DNA of 64,000 nucleotides from Rutidosis leptorrhynchoides (GCF_046630445.1 NC_092336.1:205377001-205441000), one strand, 5' to 3'; positions 30,545 to 47,045 are shown, numbered from the stretch's first letter. The notes: generated by a model not told the origin, from the letters alone. Numbers and translations are program-made.

Positions 30545-31031
30545 TCACGGCCCCTCAAATTCGGCTTCATATACAAAACGACCCCCCAACTTTCTAGTTC
30601 TTTAGGGGTAAAAAGCGTAAATATATAATTTAAAAAAAACAAAAGAAAATGATTCCACCCGTATTTTTAACGGGCCCTATCTTCTCGCTCGGTCCGAGTT
30701 AAATTTTTCCGAGACCACCATTCAACTCGAAAAAATCAGACGGACACAACGGGGCTAACTATGCGCGAAACGGACATCGTTAAAAAAACACTAAATAACG
30801 GGCCCTATATTCTCGCTCGGTGCGAGCTAAATTTTACCGAGACCACCGTTCAACTCGATATTATTTTACGAACACAACGCGACTAACTATACGCGAAACG
30901 GACATCGTCAAAAAAACACTAAATATTTCGAGCTATATTTCATACATATACGTACACGTCCAACAAACAACCCAACCTACTAGATATATTAGGTACCAAA
31001 CAACGTATATACAAATATGACCGCGCGTTGA
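30545..31031 (+). mobile_element. Partial Helitron (unit 1), lacking its 3' terminus
   Basis: Same sequence as 33326-33812. It stops inside the terminal hairpin, so the CTAG end is missing. It includes two imperfect copies of a 128-bp direct repeat starting at 30669 and 30797 (AACGGGCCCTAT). Confidence 0.6.
30669..30924. repeat. 128-bp direct repeat, two imperfect copies (unit 1)
   Basis: Both copies run from AACGGGCCCTAT to ACACTAAAT, with offset 128. They differ at roughly one site in seven. Repeated in unit 2 at 33450-33705. Confidence 0.85.
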
Positions 31032-33807
31032 TTACGTTTTGGCGAGTTTAGTTGAAGTGTTCTTTATCGAAAGCTGCCAGCTCGAGTAGTTGGAATGTGC
31101 GTGTCCCAAGAAGCTTTCTTGGCGGTATAGATGGGTAGGTTCAATGAAGTCGAGATACATGATCGTCTATGGGTTGATAAAATGGGCTGTGTTTAGATCA
31201 TCCTTCAAGTGGGAGATTGTTGGATGTGTGAAGGATATCAAAACAACATGAAAAGTGTGTTTAGTGTTAAGGCGAGCCGTGGCTCATTAAGGTGCGTCAT
31301 GGCTCAACACTTGGATTGATGTTCGAAGGTGGCAATGCTGTTAGTTTTGAAATCATGCTTTAAGCCACGGCGCGACTCCACCAGCCGCGGCGCGGCTTAA
31401 GCCTATCCGGGAGCCTGACGAGGAAAAACACGTTTTCTTGCTTTTTAAGTTGTTTCCTTGTTTAGATTTTCCTATATAAACACTCTATTGTAACCCTAAC
31501 ATATGTGCACGAAATTAATAGTGAAAAATCTCTGGTTTGCGCCCGTGGACTAAACCTTTCTCCGTGTTTTGGAGTTGGGATATAACCACGTTAAATCATG
31601 TGTCGTTTATTTATCGTTTTGCTTTAATTATTCATTTTTCGTTCGTGAGTTAGTGATTATGATCAATCACTTGTCTTGTTTGGGTCCTAAATCCTAACAA
31701 ACTAATTGTTGTCGCTTCGTTGCTACTATCAAACGGTTATTGGACCATTATTTGTTACTGTATTTAATTTGATTTGAGAATTGAAGATTTTTATTAGTGA
31801 TTTGATTTGAATTAGGTGATTGAATTTGAAAATTAAAGATGGAAGTTGAAGTTTTGAATGGAAGAATGTGGGTGTAATTAGAAGATAAAAGGAATGAAAG
31901 AATAAAAAGACGAAAGTACCCTCTTGTGCTAGACATAAGACCACTTGTAACGAAAATATTTAACGGGCGTTAGTTTCAAGGTCAACTGTAAAACAAATTG
32001 ATAAAATGGAGGTCAACGGAGTCAAGAAGAAAGTCACCTATGTTGTTTGATACATATAAGGACCAAAGGCGCAATTTTTTCGAATTATTAACAACCGATT
32101 ATCATAAACCATCTACTCTAGTTTAATCACATATATAATTCGGTCAATTTTTGAGGTGGAGATAGCTGTTTTAAGATGTTTGTAACGCAATGTTAAATGG
32201 GATATCTAATGTATGTATGCTTATGATTCCTACGTCGATAAACGAGGGGATAATGTCGCTATTCAGAATCATTTCGGACTCAACGACAATAGCTCTATTC
32301 AGAATCTAAAAGACTGAACAGAAAAAACAATAAGGTTTATTATCAAATACAACCTGAGAAATATATTACAACTTGATCCATAGAGGAGTTTAAACACCAT
32401 TATTGATTCTTATGACCCACACGTTTATATACGTAGCTCACTTTAATAATTACTAAGACTTATACGACCCACTTATTTATTCTTCTTTATGTACATTCCC
32501 CCATCCCCCAATAAGTAATAAGTAATTATGGGTGGATCGTTGATATAAAGGGTTTGTAAGTCGTTCACGAATGTCATCCATATAAACAAGAAATAACAAC
32601 TTATAACTAATTTATATAATTTACAAAATTAATGTATATCACGATTATCAAAGCCATTATAAAAGACTACTTAAATTTCAGGCAAAATTTAAAACTCGTG
32701 GAAATTTGATTCTACTATTTTCATGATGTCTATTATTATTTTTATTTTAGTGTTTTATGTTAATTTTTTAAAACTTTTCCCTACTTAAAGGCCGTAGGTC
32801 CTCTCGGAAGAGATGGATGACTTTCTCTGCTCTTGAGAGTGTTTCACTCTGGGTGGAGAAATGACTTGTCTTTATTCTCGAATAAGGGGAATGATTGTCT
32901 ACATATCACATCCTCCATACACCACTTATGTGGTATTGATTTTTGTTGTTGTTGTATTATAAAAGACTACTTCAACCTATTATGCCATTAAGGATTAAAA
33001 TTTGACAATCTCGTCCAAAAGTACGAGATTTTTGTATTTTTACGTAAAATTTAAATTATTTTTATGGTTTATTAAACGCATTGTTATTGATCATGATTTA
33101 TTGTATACGTTGTTATTGGTGATTATTGATTTGGGTAAATGTTGTCATATTAGTGTTTATAAAGAAATTATGGTTTGTGATTTTGATACCATGAATGAAG
33201 AGATCGAAGTTTACAAGGAGAAATAATAAAAAGACAAAAATACTAGTAGTTATTTACGACCCACAGAGGACGGAATTAGATTACCGTTTGTTATTTTTGA
33301 GTTTTTGTTATTTTTGAGTTTACGTTCACGGCCCCTCAAATTCGGCTTCATATACAAAACGACCCCCCAACTTTCTAGTTCTTTAGGGGTAAAAAGCGTA
33401 AATATATAATTTAAAAAAAACAAAAGAAAATGATTCCACCCGTATTTTTAACGGGCCCTATCTTCTCGCTCGGTCCGAGTTAAATTTTTCCGAGACCACC
33501 ATTCAACTCGAAAAAATCAGACGGACACAACGGGGCTAACTATGCGCGAAACGGACATCGTTAAAAAAACACTAAATAACGGGCCCTATATTCTCGCTCG
33601 GTGCGAGCTAAATTTTACCGAGACCACCGTTCAACTCGATATTATTTTACGAACACAACGCGACTAACTATACGCGAAACGGACATCGTCAAAAAAACAC
33701 TAAATATTTCGAGCTATATTTCATACATATACGTACACGTCCAACAAACAACCCAACCTACTAGATATATTAGGTACCAAACAACGTATATACAAATATG
33801 ACCGCGC
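31027..33807 (+). repeat. Tandem duplication, unit 2 (2,781 bp)
   Basis: Second copy of 28246-31026. It holds a copia LTR at 31218-31699, a SINE fragment at 32789-32956 and Helitron DNA from about 33326. After GTTGA it continues into unique DNA that completes the Helitron terminus. Confidence 0.95.
31218..31699 (+). repeat. Copia-type LTR, second duplicate
   Basis: Identical to 28437-28918 wherever compared. It arose by the segmental duplication, so the pair does not delimit an inserted element. Confidence 0.8.
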
Positions 33808-33849
33808 GTTGAACACAACCGCAGCAACGCGCAGTCGAATTTTTTCTAG
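33326..33849 (+). mobile_element. Non-autonomous Helitron with intact 3' end (unit 2)
   Basis: The 3' end has GCGCGTTG at 33804-33811 and its exact complement CAACGCGC at 33825-33832. These form a hairpin 13 bases before CTAG (33846-33849), followed by T. This is the classical Helitron terminus. The 5' end is uncertain; TCACGGCCCC at 33326 is one candidate, but it is preceded by T where A is expected. No Rep/helicase gene is present. Confidence 0.65.
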
Positions 33850-34146
33850 TTAAAAATATATAGTACGTTCATACGTGTAATTTTTAACAAATTTTGAGAG
33901 CCAACGGCCATTTTTTCTGACCTTTATTAATATACATTTCATGTACAAATATATTCAATACGGCCATTTTATTAATACTCTTATTTGTCACCCACGCATA
34001 CGTTTGGGCAGAAACCCGAACCAACCAGGGGACATCGAACCACAATCCATACGGGCATGTGGTCGAGCCTTTATCCCATTGAGCGGGCCAGTAAAACCTT
34101 CCTATAAGGTCAATATACACCAACACTATTAGTGTTCAATTAGTTT
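33850..34146. other. Intergenic DNA with a possible minus-strand SINE-like segment
   Basis: No gene is convincing. On the minus strand the region around 34030-34090 reads GTGGTTCGATGTCC, a weak pol III B box. I see no tail or target duplication. Confidence 0.35.
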
Positions 34147-34162
34147 AAAGAATCAAGTCCTC

Positions 34163-34328
34163 GTCTCGGGTTCAACTCCAAGGGGTGCCCGCATTTAATG
34201 ACCAAAGCTGGAGGATGCTTTACCCGGTAGCGGTGGAGGGTTGGCTTGTCGTTTACCCGGGGTTTATCTGCGGTGGGGGAGTCAATGTGCTCTAGCCCAT
34301 AGTGGGGTTCCTCGTAAAAAAAAAGAAA
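34163..34328 (+). mobile_element. 5'-truncated SINE with 14-16-bp target duplication
   Basis: AAAGAATCAAGTCCTC stands at 34147-34162 and again at 34329-34344, directly after an A-rich tail. The body starts close to a B-box-like GGGTTCAACTCC, so the A box appears lost. This supports target-primed insertion of a truncated SINE. Confidence 0.75.
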
Positions 34329-34344
34329 AAAGAATCAAGTCCTC

Positions 34345-34470
34345 ACGATGGTAGCCTAGTGATTGGGGACATGCAGCATACAGTGGTCATGAGTTCAATC
34401 CCTAACGCATGTCCCCCTTTAAACATAGGTTAGCCAGAGGGTCAATTTACACTCAAGGACATTTTAATGA
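34345..34470 (+). mobile_element. tRNA-related SINE-like segment
   Basis: TGGTAGCCTAGTGATTGGGG (A-box-like, from 34350) and GAGTTCAATCCC (B-box-like, near 34390) are spaced as in tRNA-derived SINEs. The older insertion here was later hit by the truncated SINE upstream. The 3' boundary is not defined. Confidence 0.5.
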
Positions 34471-34598
34471 TCGAACTAATGACTTTCACTTATTCTACCA
34501 CTAAAAACCATAAGGTTTCCGGTTCCCTGTTAAAGTTATAGACTAGTCTAATATGGTACGTAGTAACAAAGATAGAGATCAGAAGTGACTCAACAAGA

Positions 34599-39442
<4,844 letters not shown>

Positions 39443-39674
39443 TATGTTGTACATTAGTTTCATATGTATATCGTACTTCTTGTTAGCAACAACACTACTA
39501 CCCGATTGCGCAGAGGGGTGGTAATTCTAGTGCAAATATTGGGGATAACTTTTATAGAATTATAACTGTGTAGACAATAATAGTTTATATCATCATCACT
39601 AATAATAATATTTATTAGAACGGAGATCAGATCTGCAAGATGGAGAATCATGTTGTAACCCCCATGTTTTCATC
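39443..39674. other. 3' flank of the reductase gene
   Basis: AT-rich DNA up to the LINE-like insertion. It probably contains the 3' untranslated region. No polyadenylation signal can be assigned with confidence. Confidence 0.5.
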
Positions 39675-39678
39675 CATT

Positions 39679-39680
<2 letters not shown>

Positions 39681-39714
<34 letters not shown>

Positions 39715-40986
39715 GCGAAAAAACGAATACTTAAATAAAACCGAAAAACGTTTTCGAATATAAAACGTCTTCAACAAAGGATACAATAGAGAAACCCCGA
39801 TGAGGCTCGTACCTAGAAAGCGACAAACATACAGATTATCTACCGAGCCTCATCGAACCAAAAATCTAAACAACTTGGGGCTAAACAACAAATAAAACAT
39901 AGACCCGAAAGACACTACGAAACACGACGATGAACAAACCGACTCAAATATCTTTGATAAACACGCCGAATTTTTTCATTTCAGCGCCCTGAACCAATTG
40001 TTTCTTCTTCCCCTTTTGTTGATACCTGTTTTTTAACGGCACACAAGGGACTTCACTATGATTAACAAGAGTAGCATTAACCAGTTCGCTCTCCTCGGTC
40101 ATTTTCGTCATCATGGCATCAAAAGCCGCCATAGCCTCCTCGGTCATTTTTCATTCTCCAAAGCCGATGAACCACCTTTACTTGACTCCGCAAAACCGCT
40201 CTTCTTGATCACCTTGCCACCCATAAACAAATTCTGAATAGCATCCCCGTAATCCAAATCATCATCTCGATCAATGAGCTTATAAGAACCCGATGTGGAA
40301 GCGACATTCCTACTCGGCCTCATGTTCACGTCTCCGAGTTGACTTCTAGGAACATTCCTATTCAAAACGTACCACGATTTGCAAAAACCTTCGCACGTGG
40401 GGTCTTCACAATCGCAATATTCTCTTCCGCTACGCCCGATCAAAACCAGTAACGACCTATCTTCATTCGTTTCATCCTTTCGAGTTGCCTTTATTTCTTC
40501 CTTTTTCTTCTTCTCCATCTTCAAACGAGACAATCGTTCTGCAAACGTGATGTTATCGTCATTTAAGTCTAAATTTTCAGGAGAGGCAGCAAGAACTACA
40601 CATTCTGAGCCCTGCCCAGGCCCAAGATCAGGCCTGATAAAATCAACAGAAGTAGTAGCTGTAGCAGAAGTAGTAGCTGTAGCAGGGCCATGATTTGGCC
40701 CGTTAACTGTCCTGATAGCTGCAACTGGGCCATGCTTTGGCCCACTAACTGGCCTGACTTCATCTTGACAGCAAGCAGCATTTTTGACAGAACCATTACT
40801 TGGCTCCTGAACAACATCCATATCCTCTTTTGAACCCGCATCATGAACAGACTTCGACCCGAAATCAGCCGATCGAACTGGACTACTCACGAGCCCACTT
40901 GTAACCTTCCTAACACTAGAACCAGGGTCCAAAACAGGAGATTTGAAGGAACCAAAAAACCTTCCCAACACTTGTAACCTTCCTAA
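39681..40986 (-). mobile_element. 5'-truncated LINE-like insertion
   Basis: On the minus strand the element ends in a 33-base poly-A (poly-T at 39681-39713 on the plus strand). It may be flanked by the 7-bp repeat CATTAGT (39675-39681 and 40987-40993). A poly-A tail plus short target duplication indicates target-primed reverse transcription. It contains ORF1-like coding sequence but no reverse transcriptase. Confidence 0.6.
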
Positions 40987-40989
40987 CAT
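39944..40989 (-). pseudogene. LINE ORF1-like protein fragment, two overlapping frames
   Basis: A 281-codon frame (40989 down to 40144) and a 67-codon frame (40147 down to 39944) overlap by the four bases ATGA, so a single frameshift probably split one ORF. The first has low-complexity Ser/Gly/Pro and Ala/Thr segments, a Lys-rich stretch (LKMEKKKKEEIKATRKDE, about 155-172) and a Cys cluster CDCEDPTCEGFC near residue 190. The second ends basic (KNRYQQKGKKKQ). The Cys cluster and basic tail suit a nucleic-acid-binding ORF1 protein, but I do not recognise the exact family. The initial ATG lies in the putative target duplication. Confidence 0.5.
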
Positions 40990-41013
40990 TAGTGTTTAAG
41001 TTAGTAGTATAGC

Positions 41014-41038
41014 TTTTTTTTTTTTTAACGGCGAATGT

Positions 41039-41072
<34 letters not shown>
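41014..41072 (-). mobile_element. Very short LINE 3'-end relic
   Basis: A poly-T run (41014-41027), then AACGGCGAATGTTATATT and a 28-base A run. On the minus strand this reads as the last 17 bases of an element followed by poly-A. The first LINE tail also has GGCGAA next to its poly-T. Confidence 0.4.
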
Positions 41073-41075
<3 letters not shown>

Positions 41076-41360
41076 CAGATGCCAGATGGCACACTACGAT
41101 GGAATTAACAACTAGAGTTTTAGTTAAATACATTTTTACATGTATCTAAGCTAAGTAAAAGTACATAGTCTAATAGAATTAGTAGATCACTTTTCTTAAT
41201 CAAATCATCACTGAATACAAAGCCTCAAAAACATCCAAAGAGTGACTGTTGATGAAGTAATGACATTAAAACCAATGGAAAATTGGTCAAAATGCTTTCA
41301 TTTGCAAAAGTGTTTAACAATATGCCATCTAAAAATCGTAATTGCAAAAAGGTTCACTGA
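41073..41360. other. Unassigned DNA
   Basis: No gene, tail or repeat boundary was recognised here. Confidence 0.5.
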
Positions 41361-41507
41361 TCATGCATCACGCACCGATGTTTGGTGCTTGGTGCGGATG
41401 CGTGTTGCCGAGATATTGACCGAGACAACCAATTTTTCATGCAACCACGCACCATGTGTGGTGTGTGGTGCTTGTTGTGTAAGAACTTTGAATGACCGTA
41501 TCTTTTG

Positions 41508-43344
41508 TGTAACACCCCGTTTATCTAAAATGACGCTCGGGGCGTCATTTGAAGTCCAAGAACGATTATTTAATAGTTTGGATGTAATGCATTGACCACG
41601 TTTGACTTTGGGATGTTTTAAAAGTGAAATTGGAGTACATCAGGTAAACTGTCGAGTTCGGAGGTGGTTTGTCGCGTTCTTGTGCGTCGTGATCCGTGAC
41701 AAACATGCTCAAAACGCGACAACTTCTGATGGTGATTTCTGTCCACTTTGTCGCGTTTGAGTGCTGTTTATCACGTCCTGGTGTCGCGAAACGCGACGAA
41801 GTGTCGCGAAATACGACAAATGTCGCTGAAATGACTTTTAAGTCCATTTTAATGGCATCTTTTGGGGGTGTATTGGTCTTTTCCCTTGTGACCGATTTTG
41901 GGGACTTAAAGGCTGATCCAAGCTTATCCTTAGCACTTTAAAAACTCTTTCACCTTCACCAATTAATTTCTAGAGAGAGAGTTGGAGTTTTAGTGAGAGA
42001 AAGCTTGTTTTGGGGAAGAAGAAGACCAAATCTTGCTTGAGTCCGAGTTTTAAAGTTGTTCCCTACGTCTCTAGCTACGTTGTGATAGTATTGGTAAGTT
42101 CTAACTCCGAGTTTTTGAGTTCAATTTGGTTTATAGCTAGGGTTTGTTCATGTGTGACATGTAAGACCCATTTGGGGGTTAAATGGGTGAATTTGGGTTA
42201 AATTGGTGTAATAAAACCCTAAGGCTTGTAATATAGGGTTTGGTCATGTGATTTGGTGTTGTAAGTGTTAAATGTGTTGTTAAATCACTAATACACTTGT
42301 GTATTGATGAAAGATTGTTAATGGGTTAAAGTTTGACCAAATTATAAGTCTAAGTGTTAAAATGGGTTTTTGTATGAATTGTGCTAGTAAATGTTTTGAA
42401 AGATCAAACATGGTGTTTATTGAGTTATTGGAACATAATCACTAATTAGTTGTGATTATGGGTGGTTTGGGTGAAATTTGACTTAGTCAAGTTGAAGCAA
42501 GTATAAATGGGTCGAAATTGCACTTGTGATGTTTGATGTATAAGCTAGAGTAGTAGCTTATTTGTATGTGTAAATTGCTTAGGTGATTTACGAGTGGTTG
42601 ATTGGAAAGTTCAAGCTCGAGGGTTACGTTCTTCAATCAATCAAGGTGAGTGGAATATTTATACATGTATGTATGTAGTTTATTTACTCGTACGCGATGT
42701 GGGTCTTCGGTGCCACATCGTGAGTATTGGTGTTGTGTCACGGGCCGGTGACTCATTGTTGGTATTGGTGTTGTGCCACAAGTCGGTGACTTATTTAGTT
42801 GGTATGCGGGAAGGGAACTACGGGTCGGTAGTGTCTCGGTAGGTGATTCACAAGTCGGTGACACCTAATGGTGATTCACAAGTCGGTGACACCATGAGTC
42901 GGTGAAGTGATTCATAAGTCGGTAACACTTCATAGTGTTCACAAGTCGGTGACACTTAGTGGTGCTTCACAAGTCGGTGATACCACATGGCGCTCACAAG
43001 TCGGTGACCCATGCATATTAGTGGGTGGTTCGCAAGTCGGTGACACCTTTTGGTGACTCACAAGTCGGTGACACCATATGATGAGTCACAAGTCGGTGAC
43101 AACATACGAGTGAGACTCGACGTCATTGGTTGACTACAAGTCGGTAGTACTAAAGCGGGAGAACGGTTAGCATGTTTATGCCTTGTTATGTTTAGTTTAT
43201 AATTGTGGTGATTTATATACTAACGTTGTTGCTAGTTGTATTTTGGTGATAATAGCTCGTTTATGCATTTTTTTTGTTTGCATGGTATTGGTAGGTGGAT
43301 GCGCGTAGGTAAACTATATATGTATATGTATAAGTGTTGCATTC
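41508..43344 (+). repeat. Solo LTR, left part (TGTAACACCCC type)
   Basis: Starts TGTAACACCCCG after TTTTG (41503-41507). The rest is at 62669-63034, ending GGTTGTTTCA and followed by TTTTG (63035-63039). Total length is about 2,203 bp. The right arm of the inverted repeat shows the unoccupied target (CGTATCTTTTGACT), which confirms both ends. With no internal region left, this is a solo LTR formed by recombination. The TGTAACACCCC start is common in plant Ty3/gypsy elements. Confidence 0.85.
42735..43155 (+). repeat. Irregular minisatellite in the solo LTR
   Basis: About a dozen copies of CACAAGTCGGTGACACC and variants, spaced some 25-45 bases apart. Many are preceded by GGTG, giving short GGTG...CACC pairings. 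Confidence 0.85.
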
Positions 43345-43687
43345 TGATGCGGGTGAGCTGGGCAATGTAACCAGCAACACAGCCATCACGAGCTCAAAAG
43401 ATGTTACTCCCGAATCAGGCCAAGCAATGGTCGTGTTGCCATCTATTTCGTACCATCTAAGTGTTTTTGGAGCTGGTTCAAGAAGCTCAGGGGTGACCCT
43501 ACTTCAGTCCTTAAACTGAAGTAGTTATGTTTTAATGAATAAAGTTTTTGATAGTTGAAGGCAAGCCAGCAATTAAGAAGAACCAGCTAGCCGGACCAGC
43601 AAATGAGCTTAGTTTAGTCAGTAAAGCTTTAATTCACTCAGCCGGGTAACCATCAAATCGAGCCAGCAAAGTTATACTTAGATAAAC
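43345..43687 (+). repeat. E3 5' LTR, part 1
   Basis: Matches 61507-61849 of the 3' LTR. It is interrupted at 43688 by E4. Confidence 0.95.
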
Positions 43688-43942
43688 TGTGACGACCCGG
43701 AGATTTCCGACCAAAATTAAACTTGATCTTGATATGGTTTCGACACGATAAGCAAAGTCTGTAACGTTGAATCTTAAAACTTTGAACTGTGTTCATATAT
43801 ATACTTTTGACCTCTGACTACTTCCGACGATTCACGAACATCAGTGTGTAAAATTAATATATTAAGTATTACTACAAGTTTATCAATATCATTATTACTC
43901 TCATTATTATTATTATTAACATTGATATTAATATTATTATTT

Positions 43943-44018
<76 letters not shown>

Positions 44019-46107
44019 AATGAGTATCATATTTAATATCATTATTATTAATTTTATTATTATTAGTATTTATGAACTTATTATTAGTATTAATATTATT
44101 ATTAATACAAGTATATATTTATTTATACAGGATATATTCAGATACATGTATAAATACGTATCTATACTCTGATGTATATATAAATATATACAAATACATA
44201 CTAGTAATCAGTATTATATTTATAAATAAAAACATATCATATTCAGAAACAGATATAGATATATACGAATCAGATTTAGATACTGGTTGCAATCAAGCTG
44301 TGTTAAACTTTTGTTCTTATCTCCAAATCTGTTACCCATCTATTTCAATTGTACCATTATTTCACCTGCTACATAACTTTGGTACTTCTTATCTCCTTAA
44401 TTTCAAAAGTAGACCTCAATTGTCTACACACAAACAAAAATCGATCTATTCATATGTACTGCCCAATGATTTGATTAATCTCAATATATACTGCTATCTG
44501 TTATTGCAAATCAAGAATTAAAAACAAAAAATAAAGAGAAAAATGATACAAGTTGTTCCTGGTTCTTGAACCCAAAACAATCAAGATCACCACATGATGA
44601 ACCATTGTTTACTGCTCGAAAACAATCCAAAAACCGCCATCAAACTAACTAGTTTTCTTGTTATTTACAACACCGAATATAATCATCACCACCCACGGAT
44701 CACCCACCATGAACAACTCGATAATCAAAGAAAAACACCATCATCCTATCACCTTCACCAACCAGTCACCTCCACAACTCTACACCATAACCAAAGTCCA
44801 TCACCACCTCATAATCACTACCAATGATTCTTCTTGATCACCAACCCTACACACTCGCCACCACCTCGACATCATAATTACCACCATGACCACCACCGCC
44901 GAATTCACCACTTTCTTTGATTTCTCCTATACGGTTACAACCATCTTCACCACTTCTTAAACACCACAAAACATCATAACAAATCATCACAACAAACAAA
45001 CACCTCGATAACTGATGACAAGATGCTACCACTCACTTATACGATTACCAAAACCACCCATCGACCCATTTATCTTCTTTGTTCAATTCCTACTGCTACT
45101 ATACTATTCTATCGCTGCTATTTTCTTTTCTGAATAGTTAAATGAAAATGATGGAAATCGTTCATGTACTTGCCATATTCTCACGATGGAATTTTTTTTT
45201 TTAAAAGTTAGATTATTTTGGAAACTTTATTTGGGTCCTTTAAAAGCTTCAATCAAATGATAATGCATCACCTAATCAACTTTTGAATCAACTTTTGAGA
45301 AAGATTACTCATGGTGGCCAACCAAGTAAGGACACTTTTTTTTTTTTTTATTTAAGTGATGCATATGATCATAATATTTAACAATGATAATGGGTGATGG
45401 GGGAGATTATTTAATGATAAAGGTGAAAGAAGTGTTGAGGAACTATACATCGAAGTAATTAATAGGGAATGGGTGCGTTTTCACTTTGATAGTAATAGAC
45501 ACGTATGTTGGATGAAAAGAACGAATACATGATGATACGAGTATGCTAAATGATCATATAAATGATGATGATTACCCGATTTTGTTGAATGAATATGGAG
45601 ATGAGTAGGATAAAAATGACGATGATAAATGCATAATGATGATGAGGTTAGTAATGATCATGTTAAATGTAGGTGTATTAAGATAATATCACTAGATGAT
45701 AATGACAGTAAAGTTGTGAAGACCCCACGAACTTCACCAAAACATCCTGGCTTTTCATTTGAAACGTGAACTAGTGTTCTTGGGCTAACTAGCTAGAGTT
45801 TGTTGGACTCAAATCGATTTGGCTAATATGAGGCTGAAATACAATTGTCCATTTGTTATTTGGGCCGATATACTTGAAGCTTTTGATAAATGAATCCATT
45901 AAGACGTGATTGTGAGGCTACAACTTCTTTAATTTATTTGGCCGAGAAATAATGGGATTAGACTGAAGATGTTATGGTGATTTTGTGTATGATGATGATG
46001 TTTAGAATTAGAGTATGATTAAGATATTGATAATGATGCGTAAAGATAGAGATGATGGTTTATAAGAGTATGATTATGATTACGTTTATAATGATGATCT
46101 TGATAAA

Positions 46108-46215
46108 TATGGTTAAAGACGTTAGCGGGTTAGCGGGACGTCGCGGGTTCAAACCCGGACATGGGCATTATTTTTAAGAGCTACTTCTTTGAGGTAGTTT
46201 ACATATTACTCATTA
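46108..46215 (+). repeat. tRNA-like segment in the E4 5' LTR
   Basis: TGGTTAAAGACGTTAGCGG precedes GCGGGTTCAAACCCGG, a near-perfect pol III B box. The counterpart in the 3' LTR is at about 54545-54640. Confidence 0.5.
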
Positions 46216-46771
46216 TTATTATCATTATTATTGTCATTATTAGTATTATTATTAGTAAAAGTATTATTATTATTAATATCATTAACATTATTATTATCAC
46301 AAATATTATTATTGTTATTAACATATAACATTCTTATTTATTTTTAGTAGTATTATCATTACTATTAATATTAAAAGTATTTTCATTTTTTTAATCAACA
46401 TTATTATTATTATTAGATTTATCAAGATTTTGGTATTATTTTCATCATTATTTATTATTAGTATTATTAATATATCAAATCAAGATTTTCTATACAAAAA
46501 TATATTTATAACATAAAACATAACCACATTAATATTTTTGTAATAAATATTAATTATCTATTTAAAGTATATAAAAAAAATATATCTAAATAAGTTAGTA
46601 ATGAAACAGATAATTTATTAAAATAACAATTATATCACTAATAATATGTAAATTCATTCGATTACAATTATATGTTTTAATAAATATATGAATAATATAT
46701 GTTCGTGAATCCGAGGCCAACCCTGCATTGTTCAATGTAATCATATGTATTTTTACTACAAAATACATTAG

Positions 46772-47045
46772 GTGAGTTTCATTGATCCCCTTTTACTCTT
46801 TACATTTTTGGAGCTGAGAATACATGCAAATGCTTTAGTAACTGTTTTACAATAATTATATGCGTGAGTTTCATTTGCTCCCTTTTACTCATTACATTTT
46901 TGGGCTGAGAATACATGAAATGTTTTAATAACTGTTTTACAATATTTATATGCGTGAGTTTCATTATTCCCTTTTTAAATGCTTTTGCAATATATATTTT
47001 TGGGACTGAGAATACATGCGCTGCTTTTATAAATGCTTTACAAAA
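46772..47045 (+). repeat. Threefold tandem repeat of about 90 bp in the E4 LTR
   Basis: GTGAGTTTCATT, TTTTTGG.CTGAGAATACATG and CTGTTTTACAATA recur three times with drift. E1 has one copy at the same place (near 5049). The 3' LTR keeps the triplication at about 55195-55470. Confidence 0.85.

Larger units (their letters stand above)
28246..31026 (+). repeat. Tandem duplication, unit 1 (2,781 bp)
   Basis: This unit recurs at 31027-33807 with a constant offset of 2,781. All stretches I compared were identical. It contains the end of the copia internal region, its LTR, about 1.1 kb of unassigned DNA, a SINE fragment and part of a Helitron. The junction shares the 5 bases GTTGA at 28246, 31027 and 33808. 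Confidence 0.95.

Noticed and set aside
28437..31699. Complete copia element bounded by the two identical LTRs
   Set aside because: The DNA between the LTRs lacks a primer site after the first LTR, and the copies are explained by the 2,781-bp duplication that extends beyond them.
28246..33849. Head-to-tail Helitron multimer from rolling-circle replication
   Set aside because: The junction does not join a CTAG end to a TC start. It joins the inside of a hairpin to copia-internal DNA.
42735..43155. CRISPR-like array
   Set aside because: Repeats are imperfect and spacing is irregular, there are no cas genes, and the setting is a plant LTR.
44072..44521. 149-codon ORF in E4 LTRs (also at 52521-52970)
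   Set aside because: Very AT-rich, low complexity (many Tyr, Ile and Leu), no domain, and within an LTR. Preservation in both copies reflects recent LTR duplication.
46108..46215. Genuine tRNA gene
   Set aside because: The B box is good, but no cloverleaf with acceptor stem and anticodon arm could be drawn.
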